The notes: generated by a model not told the origin, from the sequence alone. A stretch of 64,000 bases of DNA from Frankia sp. QA3 (GCF_000262465.1 NZ_CM001489.1:2166597-2230596); one strand, 5' to 3'. Shown: positions 34,576 through 44,240, numbered from the stretch's first letter. Made by a program: numbers and translations.

Positions 34576-37011
34576 TCAGCTCAGGGCGCGGACGAGGATC
34601 GGCGGCGGCCCCTCGCCGGGTAGGGGCACCCTCGTCAGCCGCCCGGTGTGGGTGTCACACCGCAGCGCGACCCACCCGCCGTCCAGCCATCCCTCGGGCA
34701 GCAGCAGCAGGTTCCGCTCGTCCTCCCATGCTCCGTCGTCCGGCCTGACCGCGGTCGGCAGCCAGGTCACCGCCGGTTCGGACGGGTCGGTCACGTCGAA
34801 GAAGGTCATCGCCGGCCTGTCGTGGCGCAGCGTGTAGACACGCCGGCCGCCGGGGGCGAGCCTGGGCGTTGGGTCGATCGGCACCCCGAACCGGCTCCCG
34901 TCGAGCCAGGTGACCAGCGGGGCTCCGTCCCGGTAGCCAAGCTGCGCCCCGCTGAGCGGGTCGACCTGGCCCATCCCCCGCTCCAGCCATTGCGGGGCGT
35001 CGTCCGGCGTCCAGCCCAGGTACCCGCCCCGGCGCCCATGGGCCGATCCGCCGTAGTTGACCTCGACGAACGCGGTCTCGCCGTGCACCCCGACGACGCG
35101 GACGTCGTTGTCGGGGTCCAGCGGCGCGACCCGGCGCGAGCCGTCCACCACCGAGATCCACGTCAGCCGGTCGACGACGTCACGCATTCGCACCGTCGGC
35201 CACTCGGCCTCGACGACAGCGGCGAACCGCCCGCTACGCGTGACGAAGAACCGCCGATGCACGTCGTCGGCGAGCCGGTCGACCTGCCCGTCGGGGCGGA
35301 CCGCGAACAACCCGTCGCCGGTGGCGACGACCACGCCGAACGGGGTCGCCACGGCGCGGCTGGGGGATCCGGGCAGCCGCGCGAGCGTCACCGGGTTCCC
35401 GCAGCGCCACACCACGACGGCGCCGTCCGAGGTGACGATCCCGTGGCGCGGCGGCGCGCCCGCGGCTGGGGCCTCGGCCCGCGGTGCCGGGCCTGGGAGG
35501 GCGAAGTATCCGGTGAACCAGGCCGATCGTCCGGTGGCGTCCGGCGGCGGGACCACCGCCGACGGGGACGGGTAGCGCTCGGCCAGCTCGCCGAGCAAGG
35601 CCTCGAACGCGTCCCGCCCGGAGCCGCCCGCCTCGCCCGCCGCCTGCTCGTCCACGCCGGTTACGACCGGGGGTTCGGTGGTGTGCGCACGCCACCGCAG
35701 GACGATCCCCGCCTCTTCGTGTGCCGGATCGCCCTCGACCGTCAGCACCTCGACGTCGACGAGGTGCCGCAGCACCTCGCGGGCCCGTTCGGTCGAGATG
35801 AGCAGGCGGTCGGCCAGGGCGGCCGTCGTGGTCGGGTACCGGCGGTCCGGCGACCAGGTCACGACGGCCAGGACATCGGCGGCGAGCTCACCCTGCGTCC
35901 TCGTCGCGTTGTGCCGGTCGAGGTTCGCCGCCTCGGCCGCCGGGATCGTCACCGTCTCGGCGACCGTCGGCGGATCGGGGTGCGCCTGGTAGGTCCGAAC
36001 CCGGACGGCGTCCGCCGCGCCGGGTCCGCCGGGAGGTCCCTGATCAGCCTCGCCGGCCGGGGAGTCCGTGGCGGTGAGTTGACCGGCGGCGACCAGGAAG
36101 TCGAGCAGTTCCCCCCGGGTCCCGGGAACGGGCACGCCGAGCTCGGCCGCGAACCCCGCGAGCCGGGCCCGCCCGGCCTCGCCCTCGGCGATGCGCTCGG
36201 CGTGCCGACGCGCGAGTTCGGCGTCCTGATCCGGGTGGCCGGTGGGGTGCGGCGGCGACGGCGACGGCCACAGCGGCGCGGCGAGGGCGTCGGCGTCGGC
36301 GTCACCGCCCCGCTCGGCGTACCAGGCGGTGATCTCCGCCGCGGTCACCGGCCGGCCGAGCGCCTGGACCGCGTCGAGCAGATCCATGCCGACGTGGCCC
36401 AGGTACGTGCTCGACCAGCCGCTGGTACGACGATGGGCCGCCGCGGTGCGGCGGCGCGCCCGCCAGCGCGGCGGTTCGGGACCACCGTCGGCCGCCGTCC
36501 GGTCCGGCCAGGTCTGCACCCGCCATTCCTCGACGACGCCGTCAGCGGTCTCGCGGGGCTGGGCCTCGTCCACCGGCGCGCCCAGGTCCGACATGAACCC
36601 CTCGCGGTAGGACGCCCGCATCCGGTAGGCGCCGGGCGAGCCCAGACGGATGGTCCGCAGGCCGCCGGTGTGCACCAGTTCGTCGAGGATCACGGTTCCG
36701 CTGGCGGACCAGTACGGCGTCTCGACCACGTCCTCCCATCGCCCGCTGTCGAGGTCGAGGTCGGGGGCGTCGTCCCAGACCTCGAACCGCACCCGAGGCT
36801 CCCGGTCCGACCACCGCAGGTTGCCGAACATCCAGCCGAGCCCGGTGGAGACGAGGCCACCGACCAGGTCGACGCCGGGGACCTCGACACCCTCCTCCGC
36901 AGGTACCAGCCCCGGCGGTGGCGCGAGACGCTCCCCCGTGCCGTCCCGGAAGACCAGCAGCGAATAACCCGGCAGGTGGTCGTCCCATTCATCGGCCAGC
37001 AGCAGCGCCAT
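34576..37011 (-). CDS. Large orphan protein of 811 residues
   Basis: No family is recognised. The N-terminal third has MALLLADEWDDHLPGYSLLV and a mixed alpha/beta look; a central region (about 395-435) has RRYPTTTAALADRLLISTER, like a small winged-helix; the C-terminal third (about 510-811) has repeated short beta strands (HGIVTSDGAVVVWRCGNPVT, FGVVVATGDGLFAVRPDGQV, PRLAPGGRRVYTLRHDRPAM) suggesting a beta-propeller. No signal peptide or membrane helix is visible. Codon bias is strong over the full length, so it is probably expressed. An approximately 80-bp piece of it recurs at 45281-45360. Confidence 0.7.
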   Translation of the reverse strand: MALLLADEWDDHLPGYSLLVFRDGTGERLAPPPGLVPAEEGVEVPGVDLVGGLVSTGLGWMFGNLRWSDREPRVRFEVWDDAPDLDLDSGRWEDVVETPYWSASGTVILDELVHTGGLRTIRLGSPGAYRMRASYREGFMSDLGAPVDEAQPRETADGVVEEWRVQTWPDRTAADGGPEPPRWRARRRTAAAHRRTSGWSSTYLGHVGMDLLDAVQALGRPVTAAEITAWYAERGGDADADALAAPLWPSPSPPHPTGHPDQDAELARRHAERIAEGEAGRARLAGFAAELGVPVPGTRGELLDFLVAAGQLTATDSPAGEADQGPPGGPGAADAVRVRTYQAHPDPPTVAETVTIPAAEAANLDRHNATRTQGELAADVLAVVTWSPDRRYPTTTAALADRLLISTERAREVLRHLVDVEVLTVEGDPAHEEAGIVLRWRAHTTEPPVVTGVDEQAAGEAGGSGRDAFEALLGELAERYPSPSAVVPPPDATGRSAWFTGYFALPGPAPRAEAPAAGAPPRHGIVTSDGAVVVWRCGNPVTLARLPGSPSRAVATPFGVVVATGDGLFAVRPDGQVDRLADDVHRRFFVTRSGRFAAVVEAEWPTVRMRDVVDRLTWISVVDGSRRVAPLDPDNDVRVVGVHGETAFVEVNYGGSAHGRRGGYLGWTPDDAPQWLERGMGQVDPLSGAQLGYRDGAPLVTWLDGSRFGVPIDPTPRLAPGGRRVYTLRHDRPAMTFFDVTDPSEPAVTWLPTAVRPDDGAWEDERNLLLLPEGWLDGGWVALRCDTHTGRLTRVPLPGEGPPPILVRALS

Positions 37012-37259
37012 GACGACTCCTGATCCGGGACGCCTGCCGCGGCCAGACCCGCACGCCGGCCGCGCAGATGGGCGCCCGGATCGGAAACCGCAGCAAGGAC
37101 GAAACGTAACAAACCTATCGCCATACGTTACCGCACGGGCAGCCCGGAGTGACCAGACGCTGACCCGACCATCGACGTCGTCGGCAGGCGTCCGAGATCA
37201 CTCGATCCGGCCGACCACCGGCGCACCTCACCAGGACCCGGGCTGACCGGGCGCTGTGG

Positions 37260-38322
37260 TCAGACCTCTCCGGGCGGGTCCCCGCGGGCGCCGTCGAGCG
37301 CGGGCAGCACCTTGTCCGCGAACAGTTCCAGTGACTCCCAGCCCAGCCTCGGGTCCAACCCGCCCCTCAGCGGGTGCAGCGCGACCACGTCGTTTCCCGG
37401 CTGTCGCAGCGTCGTGAGCAGCGTGACGCACTCCTGCGGCGTGACCACCACGTAGCTCCCGCCGGCGCGCAGCACGTCGGCATCCTCCGCCGGCCGGTAG
37501 ACCCCGCCGCCGGCCGACGCGAGCCATTGCGCGTAGGAGTTGGTCTCGTGCAGCGCGTGCGGCGCGATCCGCGCCCACGCCCGTTCGGGATCATCGGACA
37601 CGTGGAGGAACATCGGCCCGATCCGGGACATCGTGAGGCCAGGCTCGCGCCCGAGCGCCGCGCACTCGGCGCGACAGACCTCGACCAGCGGTGCGTCGAT
37701 CGGCACGAACCCGTCGGCGACGCGCGCCGCGCGCCGCGCGCCGGGCCGCCGCCGGGGACGACCCGCCCAGCAGCACCGGCGGCCCCGGCTGGTGCACCGG
37801 CACGGGCGTCACCCGGACGGTGGTGCCGCGGTGGTCGAACGGCTCGCCGCTCCACGCCCGCCGCAGCAGCGGGACGGCGTCCTCCACCTGCGAACCACGG
37901 CCCGCGAAGGAGCGGCCGAACATCGCGTACTCCGCGGGCCGGTACCCGGCTCCGACGACCACCTCGAGGCGGCCGTCGCTGATCACGTCGAGCACGGCCA
38001 GATCCTCCGCGGCCCGCAGGACGTCGTACAACGGGAGAACGATGACGCTCAGGCTGAGCCGAATTCGCCGTGTTCTGGCCGCGAACGCCGTCGCGGGCAG
38101 AACGGGCGAGGGCAGGTACGAATCGTCTCAGCCGTGATGCTCGGTGACCTTGATGTCGTCGAAGCCCTTGGCCTCCGCCCAGCTCGCCTGCTCGAGCGCG
38201 GCGCCGTACAACTCCTGTGTCGAGCGCCCGAACTCGGCCGGCACCCGCATGTCGTACCGCAACCCCACTCGCAGCGGGGTCCGGGGCGCAACGGTGGCAT
38301 CTGCTGCGATTGTCACGATCAT
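37260..38322 (-). pseudogene. LLM-class flavin oxidoreductase, broken by a stop and a 7-bp duplication
   Basis: From ATG 38322 the frame gives LRVGLRYDMRVPAEFGRSTQ ... DDIKVTEHHG and then a TGA at 38128-38130; the same frame goes on with DDSYLPSPVLPATAFAARTR, as bacterial luciferase-like proteins do. Near 37720-37743 the GC-rich heptamer GCGCCGC is tandemly repeated, shifting frame before DGFVPIDAPLVEV; with one copy removed the protein would finish normally to ARGDPPGEV. It lies at the 3' end of the Rieske/E1 operon, 70 bp after the lipoyl gene, so it was probably once part of that operon. Confidence 0.8.
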
Positions 38323-38392
38323 CTCGGTCGTTGGTCGTCGAGCACCGGCGGCAGCGGCGCACCGATCGCGGCGAACATCTCGGGCCTCGCGA

Positions 38393-38623
38393 TCATTCGA
38401 TCCGGCCGACGAGGGTGCCCACCGGGTAGGTCTCCTCCGGCACACCGAGGATGACGAGCCTGCCCGCGGCGGGCGCCTCGATCTCGGTCTCGGTCTTGTC
38501 GGTCGCCAGGACGTAGAGCGGCTGGCCCTCCTCGACGCTGGCGCCGTCGTCGGCGAGCCACTCGCCAATGATGCCCTCCGTCATCGTCACTCCGAGCTGG
38601 GGGATACGCAGTTCCTCCGCCAC
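38393..38623 (-). CDS. Stand-alone lipoyl-domain protein
   Basis: This 76-residue protein is a complete biotinyl/lipoyl domain and nothing more: ELRIPQLGVTMTEGIIGEWL, then VLATDKTETEIEAP with the modifiable Lys43 in the DKTE context, ending AGRLVILGVPEETYPVGTLV. In 2-oxoacid dehydrogenase complexes this domain is normally the N-terminus of the E2 acyltransferase. Here no E2 core follows. It lies 84 bp downstream of the E1 beta gene, on the same strand. Confidence 0.9.
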   Translation of the reverse strand: MAEELRIPQLGVTMTEGIIGEWLADDGASVEEGQPLYVLATDKTETEIEAPAAGRLVILGVPEETYPVGTLVGRIE

Positions 38624-38707
38624 CGGGGGTGTCTCCTTCGACTGTTCGCGGCCCTCGGCCAGTGCCTGGATCGGTGCCTGGATCGGTGCCTGGATCGCCG
38701 GCCGGGA

Positions 38708-39718
38708 TCAGAGCGTGGATCGGATGGCCGCCGCGATCCGCGACCGGCTCGGGATGTAGGCCTCTTCGAGGGACTTCGCGTAGGGCACCGGCGTGTCGGG
38801 AGCGGTGACCCGGACGACCGGCGCCGCGAGCTGGCCGAACAGCTCGGCGTGGATCGTCGCGGAGAGCTCGGCGCCGAACCCGTTGCGGCGCACCGCCTCG
38901 TGGACGACCACGGCCCGGCGGGTCCGGGCGACGGAGCCGAGCAGCGTCGTGGTGTCGAGCGGCGCCAGGGTGCGCAGGTCGATCACCTCGACTCCCACCC
39001 CCTCGTCCGCGAGCTGCTCGGCGACGGCCAGGCAGTCGGCCACCTGGCGCCCGTAGGTGACCACCGTGACGTCATCGCCCGCGCGGGCGATGGTCGCCTG
39101 CCCCAGGGGGATGCGGTGGTCCCCGGCGGGCACGGGGCCGCGGGCGGCGAAGTAGAGCCCGGTCATCTCGACGAAGACGCACGGGTCGTCGTCGAAGATG
39201 CAGGACAGCAACAGCCCCTTGGCGTCGGCGGGGTTGCTCGGCACCACCACCTTGAGCCCGGCCGCGTGCACGAGCTGGGCTTCGAGCATGTCCGAATGCT
39301 GCGCGCCGAAGCCGCCGCCGGCGCCGGTGGCGGTGCGGACGGTCAGCGGCACCGGGGTGCGCCCGCCGGACATGTAGCGCAGCTTCGCGGCATGGTTGAC
39401 GAGCTGGTCCATGCAGACGTGCACGAAGTTCATCAGCATGATCTCGGCGACGGGCCGCAGGCCCGAGATGGCGGCGCCGATGGCCGCGCCCATGATGGCC
39501 TGCTCCGAGATGGGGGTCATCCGGACGCGGTGGGCGCCGTGTTTCACGCCCAGGCCCTTGTGGACGCCGAACCCGCCGCCGCCGGGTTCCTGGATGTCCT
39601 CGCCGAGGGCGAAGACCGCCGGGTCGGTACCCAGCGCGACGTCGAGGGCCTCGTTGATGGCCTGCACCATGCCGAGCGTGCGGGCGGTCTCCTGCGTCGC
39701 CGTCCCAGCGGTCGTCAT
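38708..39718 (-). CDS. 2-oxoacid dehydrogenase E1 component, beta subunit
   Basis: The 336-residue protein is a transketolase-like E1 beta: ALGEDIQEPGGGGFGVHKGL, PISEQAIMGAAIGAAISGLR, GAGGGFGAQHSD, and the C-terminal VTVVTYGRQVADCLAVAEQL plus VEVIDLRTLAPLDTTTLLGS. It resembles AcoB/PdhB. It forms the thiamine-diphosphate site with the alpha subunit, whose gene it overlaps by 4 bp (ATGA). The true 2-oxoacid or acetoin-like substrate cannot be told. Confidence 0.92.
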   Translation of the reverse strand: MTTAGTATQETARTLGMVQAINEALDVALGTDPAVFALGEDIQEPGGGGFGVHKGLGVKHGAHRVRMTPISEQAIMGAAIGAAISGLRPVAEIMLMNFVHVCMDQLVNHAAKLRYMSGGRTPVPLTVRTATGAGGGFGAQHSDMLEAQLVHAAGLKVVVPSNPADAKGLLLSCIFDDDPCVFVEMTGLYFAARGPVPAGDHRIPLGQATIARAGDDVTVVTYGRQVADCLAVAEQLADEGVGVEVIDLRTLAPLDTTTLLGSVARTRRAVVVHEAVRRNGFGAELSATIHAELFGQLAAPVVRVTAPDTPVPYAKSLEEAYIPSRSRIAAAIRSTL

Positions 39719-40743
39719 TTCCTCGCTCCGTCCTGCGCGGTGCCCGCGTACACGTCGGTGGTCAGTTCGCTCTCCGCGGGCAGTTCGGCGGTCCGCGCGA
39801 ACTCCCAGGCGTCCGCCACCTCGTCCGCGGCGGCGCGTTCGACTGCGGCGAGCTCCGTCTCGGTGAACACGGCCGCGAGCTGCGCCCGGAAGCGGACCAG
39901 CGGGTCGGCCGCGACGGCGGCCCGCAGCTCCTCCTGGGGGATGTAGACCTGCTGATCGCCCATGATGTGACCGCAGAACCGGAAGGTCATCGCCTCCAGC
40001 AGCGTCGGCCCGCCGCCGGTCCTGGCCCGTCGGATCGCGGCGCCGGCGGCGTTGTACAGCTCGATCGGGTCGTTCCCGTCCACCGTGAGGCCCGGCATGG
40101 AGTATGCGGCGGCCCGATTCGCGATCCGGTCGACGGAGGTTCCCTCGCGCAGCGGGGTGTATTCGGCGTACCGGTTGTTCTGGCAGACGAAGACGACGGG
40201 CAGGCGCCAGATCGAGGCCAGGTTCAGGGCCTCGTGGAACGCGCCGATGTTCGACGCGCCGTCGCCGAAGTTGACGACGGTGACCTGATCGGTGCCGCGT
40301 AGCTGGGCCGACAGGGCCAGCCCGTTGGCGATCGGCAGGCCGGCGCCGACGACCCCGGTGGTCACCATGAGCCCGTACTCGGGCGCGGTGACGTGCATCG
40401 GGCCGCCCTTGCCGCCGCAGGTACCGGCCGCCTTACCGAGATACTCCGCCCACAGCGGGCGCAGCGGGACGCCCTTGGCGATCTGGTCGTGCAACCCGCG
40501 GTAGGTGGTGACGACGTAGTCGTCGCGGCGCAGGTGGGCGGCGACCGAGGCGGCGGCGAACTCCTGACCGCGCGGCGAGTAGTACATGCCGCCGATCGCG
40601 CCGCTGGTCATCAGGGAGCGGTACTTCTCGTCGAACCGCGCGATCCGGGTCGCGGTCCGGAACAGTTCGAGCTGGACCTCGGGATCCGGTGGCGCGGAGA
40701 GGTCCGCCGGGGCGGCGGCATCCAGGGACGTCGAGGTGGTCAT
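39715..40743 (-). CDS. 2-oxoacid dehydrogenase E1 component, alpha subunit
   Basis: The 342-residue protein carries the thiamine-diphosphate motif GDGASNIGAFHEALNLASIW ending in CQNN, plus GGKGGPMHV and FRFCGHIMGD typical of AcoA/PdhA. MYYSPRGQEFAAASVAAHLR and YRGLHDQIAKGV are the family's N-terminal signature. ATG 40743 overlaps the stop of the flavin dehydrogenase gene by 4 bp; its own stop overlaps the beta start by 4 bp, so three genes are translationally coupled. Confidence 0.93.
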   Translation of the reverse strand: MTTSTSLDAAAPADLSAPPDPEVQLELFRTATRIARFDEKYRSLMTSGAIGGMYYSPRGQEFAAASVAAHLRRDDYVVTTYRGLHDQIAKGVPLRPLWAEYLGKAAGTCGGKGGPMHVTAPEYGLMVTTGVVGAGLPIANGLALSAQLRGTDQVTVVNFGDGASNIGAFHEALNLASIWRLPVVFVCQNNRYAEYTPLREGTSVDRIANRAAAYSMPGLTVDGNDPIELYNAAGAAIRRARTGGGPTLLEAMTFRFCGHIMGDQQVYIPQEELRAAVAADPLVRFRAQLAAVFTETELAAVERAAADEVADAWEFARTAELPAESELTTDVYAGTAQDGARK

Positions 40744-42398
40744 GCGAACTCCCGTTGCGTGGAGGGGACGGATCCGCCCGCGGCGTGCGCACCGGCACGG
40801 CGTCCGGAGAAGACGGCGTCGGCGAGGGAGAGCCCGGACACGTAGCTGTTGCTGCACAGACCGACCGCCGAGCGACCGCCGGCGTACAGTCCGGGCACGA
40901 TCGACCCGTCGCGACGCAGAACGGCGCCGCTGTCCTCGTCGACCACGAGGCCGCCGAGGGTGATGAACGGGAACGGGTACAGCGACGACGCGCGGGCCGA
41001 CACGTCCACCGAGTAGTAGGGGCCGTCGCCGATCGCGCGGTGGAACTCGCCGTTCTTCCCGAAGGGGTCCGGCAGGCCGGCGGCAGCCGTCTCGTTGTAT
41101 TCCCGGACGGTCTTCTCCAGGCCCGCCGGGTCGATGCCCTGGCCGCGGGCCAGCTCGGCGAGGGTGGCGGCGCGTCGGTGACCGGCGGGGCCGAACAGAT
41201 AGGCAAGCTGCGGGAGGTGGAAGAAGGCCGACTGCTCACGGATCTGGCCGCGGGCGCTGCGCCACGTCTGCGCGTCGACCACCAGGTAGCCGTGGGCGTG
41301 GTGGTCTTCGACGAGCGGCGTCGAGAGGGTCGCGCCGTAAAGCTGCTCGTTGGCGATCCGGGCGCCCTCGGCGCTCACGACGATCCCGCGCATGAAGGCC
41401 GACGGCGGCGAGAGGAACCGCCAGCCGGACATCTTCTCCAGATGGGAGGTGGCGGCGTCCACGTCCGCGGCGAGGCGCAGGGCCGCGCCGGTGTCGCCCG
41501 CCGTGCCCAGCGCGGTAAGCCCCGCCCAGGCGGGGGCGTGCCGCGCGACGAGTTCCCGGTTGAAGCCGTGGCCGCCGGTGGTGAGCACCACCCCGCCCGT
41601 CGCCCGGACCCGTCGCCGCGTCGACCGCCGGCGGGCGGCGGCGACCGCGACCGCGCTCAGCCGGGCGCCGAACGCCGGGTTCCAGACGTGCGCCTTGGCC
41701 GCGAGCTCGGTGAACTTCCGGTGCCACCCGCCCGGTTCGCGCCCGGGCAGCGGCGCGTCGTACTCCACGCCGACCACCCGGCCGTCGTCGACCACCAGAC
41801 TCTGCACCTCGGCGAGGGGACGGAAGGTGACCCCCAGGCGCAGCGCCGACTCCCGCAGCCGGCCGTAGAAGGTCGCCCCCGAGAAGTTCCTCGCGTGCGT
41901 GCGGTGCCCTCGCGGCGCCGGCGGCGCGACGTCGGCGTAACCGGAGGCGAGCTCGTTACCGGAGTAGTAGAGGTAATGCCGGTTCGTCGGGTACGACGTC
42001 TTGTAGGGGCAGAGGCTTCCCTCGAACTCCAGCCCCTGCCGGCCAAGCCACTCGACCATCTCCCGGCTGCCCTCGACGAACCGGCGCAGAGTCTTCTCGC
42101 CGACCGCGTCGCCGACCTCGAGGCGGAGGTACTCGTACATTCCTTCGACGGTGTCGGCGATCCCGGCCTGTTCCTGCTGGGCCGTCCCGCCACCGGCGTA
42201 GACGACGCCGCCCGAATGGATCGTCGAACCGCCGCCGTAGAAACGGTCCAGGACGAGGACGCGGGTGCCCGCCTCGGCGGCCGCTATCGCGGCGCACGCG
42301 CCCGCGCCGCCGAACCCGACCACGATCACGTCGAACGTCTCGTCGACGGCATCCGCCGTGGTGGACGCGGGTAAATTCATCGATCGAGGTAAAGCCAT
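40740..42398 (-). CDS. FAD-dependent dehydrogenase, fumarate reductase/KstD-like
   Basis: ATG 42398 follows GAGGAG by 9 nt; 552 residues. The FAD site is DVIVVGFGGAGACAAIAAAE with GGGSTIHSGGVVYAGGG, and the C-terminus has FITLGGLVVDEDSG and GLYAGGRSAVGLCSNSYVSG, as in flavocytochrome-c/3-ketosteroid dehydrogenase-type enzymes. These introduce or reduce C-C double bonds next to carbonyls. With the adjacent Rieske oxygenase and E1 genes, a steroid- or terpenoid-like catabolic step is plausible, but substrate is inferred only from company. Confidence 0.9.
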   Translation of the reverse strand: MALPRSMNLPASTTADAVDETFDVIVVGFGGAGACAAIAAAEAGTRVLVLDRFYGGGSTIHSGGVVYAGGGTAQQEQAGIADTVEGMYEYLRLEVGDAVGEKTLRRFVEGSREMVEWLGRQGLEFEGSLCPYKTSYPTNRHYLYYSGNELASGYADVAPPAPRGHRTHARNFSGATFYGRLRESALRLGVTFRPLAEVQSLVVDDGRVVGVEYDAPLPGREPGGWHRKFTELAAKAHVWNPAFGARLSAVAVAAARRRSTRRRVRATGGVVLTTGGHGFNRELVARHAPAWAGLTALGTAGDTGAALRLAADVDAATSHLEKMSGWRFLSPPSAFMRGIVVSAEGARIANEQLYGATLSTPLVEDHHAHGYLVVDAQTWRSARGQIREQSAFFHLPQLAYLFGPAGHRRAATLAELARGQGIDPAGLEKTVREYNETAAAGLPDPFGKNGEFHRAIGDGPYYSVDVSARASSLYPFPFITLGGLVVDEDSGAVLRRDGSIVPGLYAGGRSAVGLCSNSYVSGLSLADAVFSGRRAGAHAAGGSVPSTQREFA

Positions 42399-42531
42399 GC
42401 TGGTTGCTCCTCGAATCCGGACCACTCCCCCGGTGATCCCGGTGACGATGTCCGTGTTTCGTACTTCCCGGATGGGTTTCGCGACTTCCTGGCTAGGGAG
42501 AATGCGCGCGGCGCCTGCGTCGTTCCGCGCG

Positions 42532-42903
42532 CTAGGCGAGGCGTTCCGGATCCTCCGCGCGCGGCCGCGCACCGGGGGGATTCGGCTGGGCGCCCTTCTT
42601 CTCGACCGTCACGTCGCCGGTGACGGTGAGCCGGCACGCGAGCCGGGTGTCGCGGCTCGGCCTGCGGCCGCGACGACTGGCAAGCTGGCGGAGAACGCCC
42701 CGCTCGACGGATTCCAGCGGGCCGAGGTTCTGGTGGCCGTCGACCACCCGCAGAACGCATGCGGTGCACCGGGCCTGGCCATAGCAGATCGTTGGCCAGG
42801 TCAGGTCCGAGCGCAGCGCGGCGGCGAAGACCGACTCTCCCGCCGCGACGGCGATGTCAATGCCGGCGGGCTCGACCCGGACCCGCGCCGGGCGCCGCGT
42901 CAC
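42532..42903 (-). CDS. 2Fe-2S ferredoxin
   Basis: From GTG 42903 the protein has 123 residues with cysteines 40, 46 and 49 (CYGQARCTAC) and Cys90 (DTRLACRLT), the pattern of plant/adrenodoxin-type ferredoxins. The GTG overlaps the Rieske oxygenase stop (GTGA), so it is translationally coupled and is the likely electron donor of that oxygenase. The C-terminal 25 residues are a Pro/Arg tail outside the domain. No ferredoxin reductase is adjacent. Confidence 0.9.
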   Translation of the reverse strand: MTRRPARVRVEPAGIDIAVAAGESVFAAALRSDLTWPTICYGQARCTACVLRVVDGHQNLGPLESVERGVLRQLASRRGRRPSRDTRLACRLTVTGDVTVEKKGAQPNPPGARPRAEDPERLA

Positions 42904-44240
42904 CGGGAGAGGTATTCGTCGATCATCCGATGATTGTTCACGATCATCGATTCGTAACGGCCGGAGAGCACGAGGTTCCGCAGTCCGAGGGTGTGCACGC
43001 CCTTCTGCTGGGCCGCCACGTTGCGGAAGTCCTCCTTGAAGATCTGCGGCCAGTCCTCGATCGCGATCGGCCCCTCGAGGACCGGCGGGTCGGGCTCGTC
43101 CTCGCTTCCCGCGGGGATCTGGACCGCCCACACCTCGAACAGGCACGACTCGGGGTCGTCGCCGTTCGGCCGCACCCGGTAGATGATCGAGTTTCCGTAG
43201 GCGGGGAGCACCGTCATGTTCGGGAAGATGTGCGCGTAGCCGGTGGTGCCGGTGGCCGGCGGCGGAAGCGGGATGCCAGCGCCCGCGGCGTACTGGTAGA
43301 GCGCCTCGAAGAAGGCCTTCGGGTACTCGTTTGGGTCGATGTCACGTTCGGCCAGGCTCTGCTGGAGGAACATCTCCCGGTCGGTGGCGTAGGCGTCGGT
43401 GCCGACGTACAGCGCGTTGTTGAACTGCGTGAAGTAGTCCGCCACGGACATGCCGGGAACGGGCACCGAGCCGTCGCTGGGCAACAGGTGCGCATGTCCG
43501 CCGGCGAAACACTCGAAGTTGCCGCCGAGCACATCGATGTCGTAGTCGTCGTCCGCCGCGCCCATGCTCAGCGACGGATGCGCCTGCATGATGTGGTAGG
43601 CCTCCATGAAGGCCTCCTGCGCCATCTTCCAGTTCGCCGGGAGAACGAGGTGGCGCCACCAGCGGACCCGCATCCGCTCGAACCCGATCGGGGCCAGGGC
43701 CTGCGCGATTCCGGCCAGGGCCGTGGCCAGCGGAGGTGCCGCGGGATCCATGTTGATGAAGACCATCCCGAACATGATGCCGACCTGGCACTCACGCAGA
43801 CGCAGGGAATCGGGGGCGAGACAGTCCGGCGCGAAACCGCGTTGCGCGTAGACGTAGGAGTTGGAGCCGTCCAGGTTCCACCGCCAGCCGTGGTAGGGGC
43901 AGACGATCTGGCCACCGTGGAACGTTCCGCTGCCGTTTCCCAGCGCGGTGGCCCGGTGCCGGCAGGCGTTGAAGTACGCCTTCACCGTGTCGGCGCTCTC
44001 CCGCACGACGAGGATGGACTGGTCGTTGATCCGGTATTCGGTGAAGTCACCGGGTCGTAATATCTCGTCGAGCCGGCAGGCCATCTGCCAGGCGTGCGGC
44101 CACAGTTTCTCCTTCTCCCGCCGGGCGAATCCCGGGTCGAAGTACCGCTCGACCGGCACCAGCGACGGATCGGTGATCGCGTGTGGGAAGGCCGGCGATG
44201 CCGCCCGCTGCGGGGCTCTCGGTTCGGCTTGGATGGTCAA
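42900..44240 (-). CDS. Rieske non-heme iron oxygenase, alpha subunit
   Basis: A TTG at 44240 follows AAGGAGG by 7 nt; 446 residues. The Rieske cluster ligands are Cys93, His95, Cys114 and His117 (ACRHRA ... QIVCPYHGW). The catalytic domain has NWKMAQEAFMEAYHIMQAHP with His216 and His221 as mononuclear iron ligands. The family adds oxygen to aromatic rings, steroids or demethylates substrates. It heads the catabolic operon behind a promoter and a TetR-type palindrome, and is followed directly by its ferredoxin. Confidence 0.92.
   Translation of the reverse strand: MTIQAEPRAPQRAASPAFPHAITDPSLVPVERYFDPGFARREKEKLWPHAWQMACRLDEILRPGDFTEYRINDQSILVVRESADTVKAYFNACRHRATALGNGSGTFHGGQIVCPYHGWRWNLDGSNSYVYAQRGFAPDCLAPDSLRLRECQVGIMFGMVFINMDPAAPPLATALAGIAQALAPIGFERMRVRWWRHLVLPANWKMAQEAFMEAYHIMQAHPSLSMGAADDDYDIDVLGGNFECFAGGHAHLLPSDGSVPVPGMSVADYFTQFNNALYVGTDAYATDREMFLQQSLAERDIDPNEYPKAFFEALYQYAAGAGIPLPPPATGTTGYAHIFPNMTVLPAYGNSIIYRVRPNGDDPESCLFEVWAVQIPAGSEDEPDPPVLEGPIAIEDWPQIFKEDFRNVAAQQKGVHTLGLRNLVLSGRYESMIVNNHRMIDEYLSR

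Noticed and set aside
37080..37140. GTAAC/GTTAC half-sites upstream of the 811-residue gene as an operator
   Set aside because: Arms are only 5 bp with a 16-bp gap; too weak to claim.
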